64,000 nt of DNA, from the NCBI RefSeq assembly GCF_016863115.1, contig NZ_BOOG01000037.1, positions 16,558 through 80,557 of the forward strand, read 5' to 3'. Below are positions 57,287 through 64,000 of the stretch, piece by piece. Origin of the DNA: Sphaerimonospora thailandensis. Lineage in GTDB: Bacteria; Actinomycetota; Actinomycetes; Streptosporangiales; Streptosporangiaceae. A model generated the notes under the pieces. The model was given only the letters and a program-made list of their open reading frames with translations, made no database searches and had not been told where the DNA came from. A program made the position numbers and the translations under genes. Each line of letters opens with the position of its first letter. The first letter of the stretch is position 1.

Positions 57287-58668
57287 GCGACGTGGTGGCG
57301 ACCACACCGCAGGAGACGGTGGAGCGCGCGCTCGCGCTGAGCGGCGCCGACGACCGCATGGTGATCGCGGATGAGGGATCGACGGCCAACCTGCGCTTCG
57401 CCGGCAACACGCTGACGACCAACGGCGTCGCCCGCTCGTCGCGGCTCACCGTGATCTCGATCGTCGGGCAGGGCGTGGGCGTGGTGTCCCGCTCCGCCGT
57501 ACGACCCGACCAGCTCGCCGACGTGGTGGCGGCGGCGGACCGGGCCGCCCGCGAGGCGCAGCCGTCCGAGGACGCGCGGCCGCTCGTCCCGGGTACGGCG
57601 TCCGCCGACTGGGACCGGGCGGTCGAGCCGACGAACATCGAGGTGTTCCGCGACTTCGCGCCCGCGCTCGGCGAGGCGTTCGCCGCGGCCGAGGCGTCCG
57701 GCCGGAGGCTGTACGGCTTCGCCGAGCACACGCTGACGTCGACGTTCATGGGATCGTCGTCCGGCCTGCGGCTGCGGCACGACCAGCCCACAGGCCGCCT
57801 GGAGCTGAACGCGAAGTCGCGCGACATGGCCCGGTCCGCCTGGACCGGTGTCGCCACCAGGGACTTCCGCGACGTGGACGTGGCCGCGCTCGACACCACG
57901 CTGGCCCAGCGGCTGGAGTGGGCCAAGCGCCGGGTCAGCCTGGACGCGGGGCGTTACGAGACCATCCTGCCGCCGACCGCGGTCTCCGACCTGATGATCT
58001 ACCTGTACTGGTCGGCCGGGGCCCGTGACGCGGCCGACGGGCGGACGGTGTTCTCCAGGCCGGGTGGCGGCACGCGAGTCGGCGACCGGCTGTCGGACCT
58101 GCCGCTGCGGCTCTACAGCGACCCGGCGCATCCCGGCATCGAGTGCGCGCCGTTCGTGGTCGCGCACACCTCCAGCCGTGAGGAGTCGGTGTTCGACAAC
58201 GGCCTGACGCTCGGCTCGACGGACTGGATCTCCGGCGGCACGCTGTCGGGTCTCGTGCAGACCCGGCACTCGGCCGAGCTGACCGAGCTGGCCGCCACCC
58301 CGCGCGTGGACAACCTCATCATGACGGGGCCGGAGGGCGGCCGCTCGCTGGACGAGATGATCGCCGACACCCGGCGCGGTCTGCTGCTCACCTGCCTGTG
58401 GTACATCCGCGAGGTCGATCCGCAGACGCTGCTGCTGACCGGCCTGACCCGGGACGGCGTCTATCTCGTCGAGGAGGGCGAGGTCGTCGGTGAGGTCAAC
58501 AACTTCCGGTTCAACGAGTCGCCGGTCGACCTGCTCGGCCGACTGACCGAGGTGGGCGCGAGCGGGCAGACACTGCCGCGGGAGTGGAGCGACTACTTCA
58601 CCCGTGCCGTCATGCCCCCGGTGCGCGTGCCCGACTTCAACATGTCGACGGTGAGCCAGGCCAACTGA
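57283..58668 (+). CDS. tldE: Metalloprotease partner TldE/PmbA
   Basis: 461 residues of the same fold as TldD but without the metal motif. It shares the beta-barrel domains (SSSGLRLRHDQPTGRLELN, then GGTRVGDRLSDLPLRLYSDP). It makes the substrate tunnel together with TldD. GTG at 57283 overlaps the tldD stop and follows GGAGGG. The long upstream open frame (to 56005) lies over tldD in another frame and was not used. Confidence 0.94.
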
Positions 58669-58696
58669 CCCACCATCGCCCCCACCCCCGCGATCT

Positions 58697-58710
58697 TGCG
58701 AATATTCGCA
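58697..58710. promoter_or_regulatory. 14-bp palindrome after tldE
   Basis: TGCGAATATTCGCA is a perfect palindrome with an AT centre, 28 bp after the tldE stop. It looks like a repressor operator, but lies at the end of convergent genes, so its role is unclear. Confidence 0.4.
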
Positions 58711-58739
58711 TACACGGCCCTTGACCAGGCATTTAACGT

Positions 58740-58775
58740 CCCGTGATCTCGCACTCTTGACTGCAAGATCACGGG
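58740..58775. terminator. Hairpin between convergent tldE and dodecin genes
   Basis: CCCGTGATCT (58740-58749) pairs with AGATCACGGG (58766-58775); three more pairs after one mismatch extend the stem around an 8-nt loop. There is no T-run. It likely ends transcription from both sides. Confidence 0.55.
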
Positions 58776-58823
58776 CCGGGGTCTGGAGGCCTGAATCGCG
58801 GGTTCTCCTCCGAGTGGGCCGGG

Positions 58824-59039
58824 TCAGCCCGCGTCTTCGAGGCGGAAGCCCAGTTTCATGCCGACCTGGAAGTGGGCCACCTCACCGTCCACGATGTGCC
58901 CGCGGACCTCCGTCACCTCGAACCAGTCCAGATGCCGCAGGGTCTCGGCGGCCCGCCGGATTCCGTTGCGGATGGCCTGATCGACGCTCTCCCCCGAGGT
59001 CCCGACTATCTCGGTCACCCGATAGGTACGATCCGACAT
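58824..59039 (-). CDS. Dodecin-family flavin-binding protein
   Basis: 71 residues with the family start MSDRTYRVTEIVGTSGESVD and the conserved LDWFEVTEVRGHIVDGEVAHFQVGMKLGFRL. Dodecamers store or buffer flavins and coenzyme A derivatives in the cytoplasm. ATG at 59039 follows GGAGG. The gene is single and convergent with tldE. Confidence 0.94.
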   Translation of the reverse strand: MSDRTYRVTEIVGTSGESVDQAIRNGIRRAAETLRHLDWFEVTEVRGHIVDGEVAHFQVGMKLGFRLEDAG

Positions 59040-59143
59040 CTTCGTCCTCCTACGTCGTGTTTCCTGGCCGCCGTACGGGTGCCGCCACCTCCGGTGATCG
59101 TATCGCCGTGCGCCCGTCGTCCCCGGCAGGTGGGCGGGTTACC

Positions 59144-59476
59144 GTGGAGGACGTGAATTCCTGGCGTGGATCGCGACGGAATCAGGGCGTCGTTCATCAG
59201 GTTACGGACGCCCAACCGTCGCTCACCGATGACATCAGGCGCCGCGAGCGCAGTTATTTGATCAAGATGGGCATCCGGCTGGTCTGCCTCATCCTCGCAG
59301 TGGCCGTACCGGCCCCCTGGCCCGTCAAGCTCCTGCTCGTCGCCGGCGCTGTTCTTTTGCCATACCTTGCCGTGATCGGGGCCAATCAGCGAGGCAAGGA
59401 CGTCCCACCTGCACTGGACATGACCTCACCTAACCAAAACGAGATACCACGCCATCGACGCGAGATCGGGTCGTGA
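59144..59476 (+). CDS. DUF3099-type small membrane protein
   Basis: 110 residues. TDAQPSLTDDIRRRERSYLIKMGIR leads into two membrane helices (VCLILAVAVPAPW and VKLLLVAGAVLLPYLAVIGAN), the DUF3099 pattern. The N-terminal 25 residues are poorly supported: GTG 59144 or 59153 is possible, while the recognisable domain begins near VTDAQPSL. The function is unknown. The gene ends 8 bp before the small-RNA promoter. Confidence 0.82.
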   Translation: MEDVNSWRGSRRNQGVVHQVTDAQPSLTDDIRRRERSYLIKMGIRLVCLILAVAVPAPWPVKLLLVAGAVLLPYLAVIGANQRGKDVPPALDMTSPNQNEIPRHRREIGS

Positions 59477-59483
59477 CAAACTC

Positions 59484-59515
59484 TTGACGCAACCCAAGGG
59501 TTAGAGGTGTACAGT
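59484..59515 (+). promoter_or_regulatory. Promoter of the small RNA
   Basis: TTGACG (59484-59489) and TACAGT (59510-59515) are separated by 20 bp, longer than ideal. The predicted start, about 59522, falls exactly at the base of the first RNA hairpin, which supports the pair. Confidence 0.5.
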
Positions 59516-59521
59516 TTATCC

Positions 59522-59638
59522 AAGCGCTCCGGTCCCCCGTCGGGGCGCTGGTACCGGCGTTCCGGGCCCCCGTCGGAACGCCGATGATGCGACGCCGGGT
59601 GGTTTGCCCCCGTAACCACCCGGCGTCGCCCTTTTTAT
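59522..59638 (+). ncRNA. Small RNA with three C-rich nine-base loops (6C-like)
   Basis: About 115 nt between a DUF3099 gene and the mob operon. Hairpin 1 (59523-59549) has a 9-bp stem and loop GTCCCCCGT; hairpin 2 (59556-59582) a perfect 9-bp stem and loop GGCCCCCGT; hairpin 3 (59589-59629) a perfect 16-bp stem and loop TGCCCCCGT, followed by CTTTTTAT, a classic intrinsic terminator. All three loops are nine bases and share CCCCCGT, although the stems differ. This recalls the actinobacterial 6C RNA class, which has C-rich hairpin loops, but with five cytosines and three hairpins. C-rich loops would base-pair with G-rich ribosome-binding sites of target messages. The RNA call is from structure only. 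Confidence 0.75.
59589..59638 (+). terminator. Intrinsic terminator of the small RNA
   Basis: Perfect 16-bp stem with a nine-base loop, followed by CTTTTTAT. It is the strongest intrinsic terminator in the window and also the third hairpin of the RNA. Confidence 0.85.
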
Positions 59639-59706
59639 CTGTCTATCCCCACAGGGGGCCGTTCTTCGGGTTTTCTGGCACTAATTTTCGAAAAGTTTTT
59701 GTAATG

Positions 59707-59964
59707 TCAAGAATCTTCGAGCGTTTCTGCCGTGGCCTTCTCCCAGTCGCGCGCCATCCGTGACAGCCGCTCCAACGCGTCCGCCGGGGCCGTACCGGCG
59801 CCCTGGGCCAGCCCGAGCAGGTAGGCCGTCAGCGGAGCCGCCGGCCGGGCGACGCCGTGGGCGACGTCCTTGGTCAGGTCGAGCACCGCGGCCCGGTCCA
59901 CCCGGTCCGGGTCGACGCCCAACTCCCGGCACGCCAGTGCGGTCCACTCCTCCAGCACGTTCAC
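59707..59964 (-). CDS. DUF6457-type small protein linked to molybdopterin genes
   Basis: 85 residues, all-helical: WTALACRELGVDPDRVDRAA, VLDLTKDVAHGVARPAAPLT, then AYLLGLAQGAG. A small family usually next to or fused with mobA-like genes; the biochemical role is not known. GTG at 59964 overlaps the mobA stop (GTGA), so it is coupled to mobA. The name is by resemblance only. Confidence 0.82.
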   Translation of the reverse strand: MNVLEEWTALACRELGVDPDRVDRAAVLDLTKDVAHGVARPAAPLTAYLLGLAQGAGTAPADALERLSRMARDWEKATAETLEDS

Positions 59965-60617
59965 GCCTGATCCTCGCTTCCTTCTCGTCTCTCTCGCTCC
60001 CGGGCCGTCCCGAGATCGTCCGCCGTCCTGAGATCGTCCGCCGTCCTGAGATCATCCATCGTGTCGCAATCGAACCACGGCGCACGGCCGCCGCGCCCGG
60101 CGGGCAGCCGGACCGGCACCGGCTCCAACGGGCCGAGCAGGCCGCGCAGTGAGCCGCCCGCGTATCCGCGCAGCGCGTCGCTCAGTGCCTCGGTGCGCCA
60201 TGCCCCGGTCAGCCACTGCTCCGCGCCGTCGTCGTCGACCAGTACGGCTCCGGCCGTCCCGGCCGTCTCGGCAGCCCGAAGCAGCGCCGTCACGTGGGCA
60301 GAGGCGAGGAACGGCAGGTCGGCGGCGAGCAGGACCACCCACTCGGCCGTGACCTCGGCGAGGCCGGCACGCAACGCCGGAACCGGGCCGGAGCCGGGCG
60401 GGTCCTCCCGGGTGAAGACCGCCCGGGCCGGAGACGGCCTGGCAGGGCCGACCACCACCAGCGTGCGGGCGTCGGCGGCCGCCGCGGCCACCCGTTCGAT
60501 GAGAGGCACGCCGCCGACGACGGCGCCCGGCTTGTCCAGGCCGCCCAGCCGGCTGGCCCGTCCCCCGGCCAGGATCACCGCGTCGTAGCCGATGGGCCGG
60601 ATATCGTCGTGGTTCAT
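59961..60617 (-). CDS. mobA: Molybdenum cofactor guanylyltransferase MobA-like
   Basis: 218 residues. The nucleotidyltransferase start VILAGGRASRLGGLDKP is conserved; LLAADLPFLA carries the metal Asp. It attaches GMP (or CMP in related enzymes) to molybdopterin. The C-terminal part has near-identical DDLRTA repeats beyond the fold. ATG at 60617 lies 14 bp after the moaA stop on the same strand. Confidence 0.9.
   Translation of the reverse strand: MNHDDIRPIGYDAVILAGGRASRLGGLDKPGAVVGGVPLIERVAAAAADARTLVVVGPARPSPARAVFTREDPPGSGPVPALRAGLAEVTAEWVVLLAADLPFLASAHVTALLRAAETAGTAGAVLVDDDGAEQWLTGAWRTEALSDALRGYAGGSLRGLLGPLEPVPVRLPAGRGGRAPWFDCDTMDDLRTADDLRTADDLGTARERERREGSEDQA
60012..60047 (-). repeat. 18-bp tandem repeat in mobA
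   Basis: Two exact copies of an 18-bp unit (60012-60029, 60030-60047) and a partial third encode DDLRTA repeats in the MobA tail, another in-frame duplication. Confidence 0.85.
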
Positions 60618-60631
60618 GCCCGGACCGGCGG

Positions 60632-61621
60632 TCAGCCGCCGATGGCCGACATGGGACGGGCCGGCTGGAGGAAGCCCGGGTCGTCGATGCCGTGCCCGGC
60701 CTTCTTGCGGGCGACCGCCGCGATCCAGCGTGCGGCCAGGTCGTCGTCGGACGCCCCCGAGCGCATCGCCGTACGGAGATCGGACTCCTCCCGGGCGAAC
60801 AGGCAGTTTCGGATCTGACCGTCGGCGGTGAGGCGGACGCGGTCGCAGGTGCCGCAGAACGGGCGGGTGACCGATCCGATCACGCCGACCCGGGCGGGAC
60901 CGCCGTCCACGAGGAACAACTCGGCCGGGGCGCTGCCCCGGGCCGCCGGGTCGTCCTCGGTGAGGTCGAAGGAGTCCTTGAGCAGGCCGATGATCTCATC
61001 GGCGGTCACCATGTTCTCGCGCCGCCAGCCGTGCTGGGCGTCGAGCGGCATCTGCTCGATGAAGCGCAGTTCGTATCCCCGGTCCAGGCAGTAGCGCAGC
61101 AGCGGGACCGCCTCGGATTCGTTGATCCCCCGCATCAGCACCGCGTTCACCTTGACCGGGGTGAGCCCGGCCTCGTCGGCCGCCGCCAGCCCGGCGAGCA
61201 CATCCTGGAGCCGGTCGCGGTGCGCGAGCCGTACGAAGACCTCGCGGTCGAGCGTGTCCAGCGAGACGTTGACGCGGTCGAGGCCCGCCCCGGCGAGGAC
61301 CCCGGCCAGCCGGGCGAGGCCGATGCCGTTGGTGGTCAGCGAGATCTGGGGACGCGGTCGCAGCTCGGCGGTCGCGGCGACGATTTCGGGCAGCTCCCGA
61401 CGCAGCAGCGGCTCACCGCCGGTGAAACGCACCTCGGTGATGCCGAGCCGCTCGACGCCGAGACGTACCAGGCGGATGATCTCCTCGGCGGTCAGCAGGT
61501 CCGGCTTGGGCAGCCAGTCAAGACCCTCGGGGGGCATGCAGTACGTGCAGCGCAGGTTGCACCGGTCGGTCAGCGAGACCCGCAGATCGGTCGCGACCCG
61601 GCCGAAGGAGTCGACCAGCAA
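60632..61621 (-). CDS. moaA: GTP 3',8-cyclase MoaA
   Basis: 329 residues. Radical SAM enzyme for the first molybdopterin step. CNLRCTYC gives Cys21, Cys25 and Cys28; TGGEPLLR binds AdoMet; the C-terminal cluster cysteines are in PFCGTCDRVRLTADGQIRNC; the protein ends in GG, as the family does. It begins with TTG at 61621, 6 nt after GGGAGG, which decides this unusual start. It is first in a moaA-mobA-DUF6457 operon. Confidence 0.96.
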   Translation of the reverse strand: MLVDSFGRVATDLRVSLTDRCNLRCTYCMPPEGLDWLPKPDLLTAEEIIRLVRLGVERLGITEVRFTGGEPLLRRELPEIVAATAELRPRPQISLTTNGIGLARLAGVLAGAGLDRVNVSLDTLDREVFVRLAHRDRLQDVLAGLAAADEAGLTPVKVNAVLMRGINESEAVPLLRYCLDRGYELRFIEQMPLDAQHGWRRENMVTADEIIGLLKDSFDLTEDDPAARGSAPAELFLVDGGPARVGVIGSVTRPFCGTCDRVRLTADGQIRNCLFAREESDLRTAMRSGASDDDLAARWIAAVARKKAGHGIDDPGFLQPARPMSAIGG

Positions 61622-61832
61622 GATGACCTCCCTTGTGCGAGAACCTTCAGCCTACGGCCTGCCGCCGTCGATGCGGCATTCACATATCCCGCCAACCACG
61701 CCGGCGCCATCGAGATTCCCCATGATCGTCACCGGTGAGGCCGGTCGGGCGCTCGAGACGACCGGAAGGAATAATCAGTGGGAAACCACGGGGAATGTCG
61801 GCAAAGTGGATCTCGATCAGAAAGGGATCATC

Positions 61833-62987
61833 ATGCCGAACGAGGTAGCGCACAACCTCCTGTCGTGGGCGAGTGAGATCGACGCGGGCACGATCGAGCA
61901 GGCCGCCAGAACCGCCCGCCTGCCGTTCGTGTCGGGGCACGTCGCGCTCATGCCGGACGCGCACATCGGCATCGGCGCGACCGTCGGATCGGTCATCCCC
62001 ACCGAGGGCGCCATCATCCCGGCCGCCGTCGGCGTCGACATCGGCTGCGGCATGATCGCGACCGAGACGACGCTCACCGCCGCCGACCTGCCCGACACGC
62101 TCGACGCGCTGATGCCACTGGTGGAGCGGCGCATCCCGGCGGGCGTCGGCAAGGGGCACGCCGATCGCGCCGTTGACCGCGCGCTCGGCGAGCTCGGCCT
62201 GCCGTACACCGATCTGACTCCGAAGCAGGAGACGAAGGTGGCGACCCAGTTCGGCACGCTCGGGTCCGGCAACCACTTCGTCGAGGTCTGCCTCGACGAG
62301 CAGGACCGGGTCTGGACCGTGCTGCACTCCGGCTCGCGCGGCATCGGCAACCAGCTCGCCACCAGGCATATCGTCGGGGCCAAGAAGCTGATGAAGCGGG
62401 GTCTCATCGGGCTGGAGGACCCCGACCTGGCCTACTTCTCGCAGGGGACGCCGGAGTTCGACGCCTACATCGAGGACATGCTGTGGTCCCAGCGGTACGC
62501 CATGGCTTCCAGGGCGCGGATGGACAGGGTGCTGGTCGAGACTCTGTTCCGAGTCGTCGGCAAGGGCGCCCGGGTACGGACCATCAATTGCCACCACAAT
62601 TTCACGCAGATGGAGACGCACCACAGCAAGGAGCTGTGGATCACCCGGAAGGGGGCCATCAAGGCCGACCAGGGTGATGAGGGCGTCATTCCCGGGTCGA
62701 TGGGGACGAGGTCGTACATCGTGCGCGGGCTCGGCAACCCGGCCTCCTACAACTCCTGCTCCCACGGCGCCGGCCGCAGGATGTCGCGGGGGCAGGCCAG
62801 GCGGGAGCTGTCGGCCAGGTCGCTGACCGAGGCGATGCGCGGGCGGACCTGGAATGCCGACCGGGCCGCCGCCCTCGTCGACGAGCACCCGGAGGCGTAC
62901 AAGCCGATCGACCAGGTCATGGCCGACCAGAAGGACCTGGTCGAGATCCAGCACACGCTCCGGCAGGTGTTCAACTACAAGGGTTGA
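61833..62987 (+). CDS. rtcB: RNA-splicing ligase RtcB
   Basis: 384 residues. Joins RNA ends with 2',3'-cyclic phosphate using GTP and manganese. Seen are MPDAHIGIGATVGSVIPTEG, VGVDIGCGM (Cys72 metal), GSGNHFVE, LHSGSRGIGNQ and NSCSHGAGRRMSR, with the guanylated His at 311. ATG at 61833 has AAGGGA upstream; GTG at 61806 would add nine residues that fit some relatives. The end overlaps the next, convergent gene by 13 bp. Confidence 0.95.
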   Translation: MPNEVAHNLLSWASEIDAGTIEQAARTARLPFVSGHVALMPDAHIGIGATVGSVIPTEGAIIPAAVGVDIGCGMIATETTLTAADLPDTLDALMPLVERRIPAGVGKGHADRAVDRALGELGLPYTDLTPKQETKVATQFGTLGSGNHFVEVCLDEQDRVWTVLHSGSRGIGNQLATRHIVGAKKLMKRGLIGLEDPDLAYFSQGTPEFDAYIEDMLWSQRYAMASRARMDRVLVETLFRVVGKGARVRTINCHHNFTQMETHHSKELWITRKGAIKADQGDEGVIPGSMGTRSYIVRGLGNPASYNSCSHGAGRRMSRGQARRELSARSLTEAMRGRTWNADRAAALVDEHPEAYKPIDQVMADQKDLVEIQHTLRQVFNYKG

Positions 62988-63460
62988 TCAGGCCAGAGGC
63001 CCGTGAGTTGCAGGGCCTGCGCGGGTGAGGTGGCGTGTCGTACGCCGGGGACGGGCTGACCGTGCTGGTCGAGGAGCCGCCAGCCGCCGAGCTGGACGAC
63101 TGGGGTGCGACCGCGGCGCATGGCGAGGGCGAGCTCGGACAGCGTGCCCCAGGATCCGCCGATGACGATCACGGCGTCGCCGGAGTTGACGATGATGTTG
63201 TTGCGGGCCTCGCCGGCCCCGGTCGGGATCACGATGCTCAGATCGGGGCCTGCGTGCTCCCGGTCGGGCCGGGACAGGATGCCGACGACAGTGCCGCCGG
63301 CTGAGCGGGCCCCGGCCGCGACGGCGGCCATCACGCCGGTGTACCCGCCGCAGATCACCACCGCGCCGCGCTCGGCCAGCAACCGGCCGACCTCACGCGC
63401 GTTGTGCCCGTCCTCACTCGTGCAGTCACGCGGCCCGCACACCGACACCTGGATCGCCAC
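62975..63460 (-). CDS. TIGR00725/LOG-like Rossmann protein
   Basis: 161 residues. ERGAVVICGGYTGVMAAVAAGARS and VIVIGGSWGTLSELALAM resemble the nucleotide-binding motif of LOG/TIGR00725 proteins (PGGxGTxxE in the lysine-decarboxylase-like family; here GGSWGTLSE). It may be a nucleoside monophosphate phosphoribohydrolase or a ligand-binding protein. GTG at 63460. It overlaps the rtcB 3' end by 13 bp in opposite direction. Confidence 0.86.
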   Translation of the reverse strand: MAIQVSVCGPRDCTSEDGHNAREVGRLLAERGAVVICGGYTGVMAAVAAGARSAGGTVVGILSRPDREHAGPDLSIVIPTGAGEARNNIIVNSGDAVIVIGGSWGTLSELALAMRRGRTPVVQLGGWRLLDQHGQPVPGVRHATSPAQALQLTGLWPDQPL

Positions 63461-63529
63461 CCTGCGATCATGCCACCGGACCTGGGTCAGCGCCCAGGAA
63501 TCTCCAGAGCGGTCGCCGGGTGGACGTCC

Positions 63530-64000
63530 TCATCGCCCTGCCGCCGATCTCAGGGCGGCTTCGACGCGTTGTCCGCTCTGGGGGCGGAGGGCGGCAAGTG
63601 CACCGGCCAGCTTGCGCAGGTCGTGGACGGCATAGTGGTTGACCGCCACGGCGTCCGGCACCACGGTGATCGCGAGCCGCTCAGCGGCTTCCGCGTCACC
63701 CGCCAGGGCCTGCGCCCGGGCCAGGCAAGTGCCGAACCAGGCGCGGTCACGCCGGTACGCCTCAGGGAGGGAAGCCAGACCACGATCGAGGAACCGCACC
63801 GCCCGGGAGCCGTCACCGATCGCCAATTCGGCCATCCCACGCTGCATGTCGAACCAGCCGTCGCCATAGAAGTACATCCACGGCGGCTCGTCCTCGGGGT
63901 GCTCGGCCGCTGCCCGGATCAGCTCCTCCGCCTCTTCGAGTAGCCGGCGGGCTAGACGATTGATTCCAAGGGATCGCCTGCGGAAATAGGGCGAGGGTGC
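63530..64000 (-). CDS. C-terminal part of a TPR-type regulator, 5' end beyond the window
   Basis: 157 codons open to the right edge. The sequence is alpha-helical with TPR-like spacing: RLARRLLEEAEELIRAAAEH, YGDGWFDMQRGMAELAIGD, SRAVRFLDRGLASLPEAY, GTCLARAQALAGDAEAAERL and HYAVHDLRKLAGALAAL. Such ends follow N-terminal helix-turn-helix domains in many actinobacterial regulators, but that part is not visible. A Met at 63877 lies inside the frame and is not treated as the start. Confidence 0.75.
   Translation of the reverse strand, partial: APSPYFRRRSLGINRLARRLLEEAEELIRAAAEHPEDEPPWMYFYGDGWFDMQRGMAELAIGDGSRAVRFLDRGLASLPEAYRRDRAWFGTCLARAQALAGDAEAAERLAITVVPDAVAVNHYAVHDLRKLAGALAALRPQSGQRVEAALRSAAGR

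Noticed and set aside
63530..63877. A complete 115-residue gene starting at Met 63877
   Set aside because: The frame continues upstream without a stop to the window edge with the same helical character, so this is an internal methionine of a cut gene.

Overview
The window is very GC-rich, gene-dense DNA from an actinobacterium. Three things point there: a bacterial 20S proteasome with the Pup system (pafA, prcA, prcB, pup, dop, arc), mycothiol biosynthesis (mshC), and GTG/TTG starts with ATGA/GTGA-coupled operons. The protein repertoire (SCO1664-like, DUF3090, DUF3099, dodecin, AmCP-type secondary metabolism) fits a Streptosporangiales-type filamentous genus; that placement is inference. No rRNA, tRNA, transposase or CRISPR array was seen.

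Layout. 0-15.9 kb: the Pup-proteasome region on the minus strand, broken by two plus-strand genes (a Gfo/Idh/MocA oxidoreductase and an atypical kinase), followed by trmI, a tandem GNAT protein, an FHA protein and a site-2 protease. 16.1-30.3 kb: a 13-gene minus-strand operon behind an AraC-family gene, encoding a complete LysW-type amino-group carrier protein (AmCP) pathway: LysW, LysX, a truncated lysine-less aminotransferase-like protein, a DegT-type aminotransferase, LysY, a LysZ-LysK fusion, a split transketolase, an ATP-grasp ligase, an amidohydrolase, an MFS exporter, an epimerase/reductase and a small ABM-type protein. 30.5-39.4 kb: a RecB-like nuclease, a two-component system and a dppCABDF-type peptide importer. 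40-52 kb: metH, PAC2, a deformylase, an amidase, mshC, an NRDE/TANGO2 protein, SCO1664-like, DUF3090, a histidine phosphatase and uppP. 52-64 kb: an aldo-keto reductase, a repeat-rich secreted protein, fabI/fabG, tldD/tldE, dodecin, a DUF3099 protein, a triple C-loop small RNA candidate, mobA/moaA, rtcB, a LOG-like protein and the 3' part of a TPR-type gene.

How the genes work together. The proteasome genes tag proteins with Pup (PafA), process and remove it (Dop), unfold the substrates (Arc) and degrade them (PrcAB). In the AmCP operon, LysX should load glutamate onto LysW, LysZ and LysY should reduce it to the semialdehyde, the transketolase should add a two-carbon ketol unit, the aminotransferase should aminate it and the LysK domain should release a diamino-dihydroxy acid. 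That order is known from vazabitide A biosynthesis. The ATP-grasp, amidohydrolase and reductase genes would then build an unknown product for the MFS exporter. The operon separates trmI and its neighbours from the RecB-like nuclease; in Mycobacterium tuberculosis trmI (Rv2118c) and the RecB-like gene (Rv2119) are adjacent. It therefore looks like a biosynthetic island in a conserved housekeeping stretch.

A second window-wide pattern is that at least a dozen genes carry a TANNNT -10 box ending 6-9 nt before the start codon and have no convincing Shine-Dalgarno, which suggests many leaderless transcripts.
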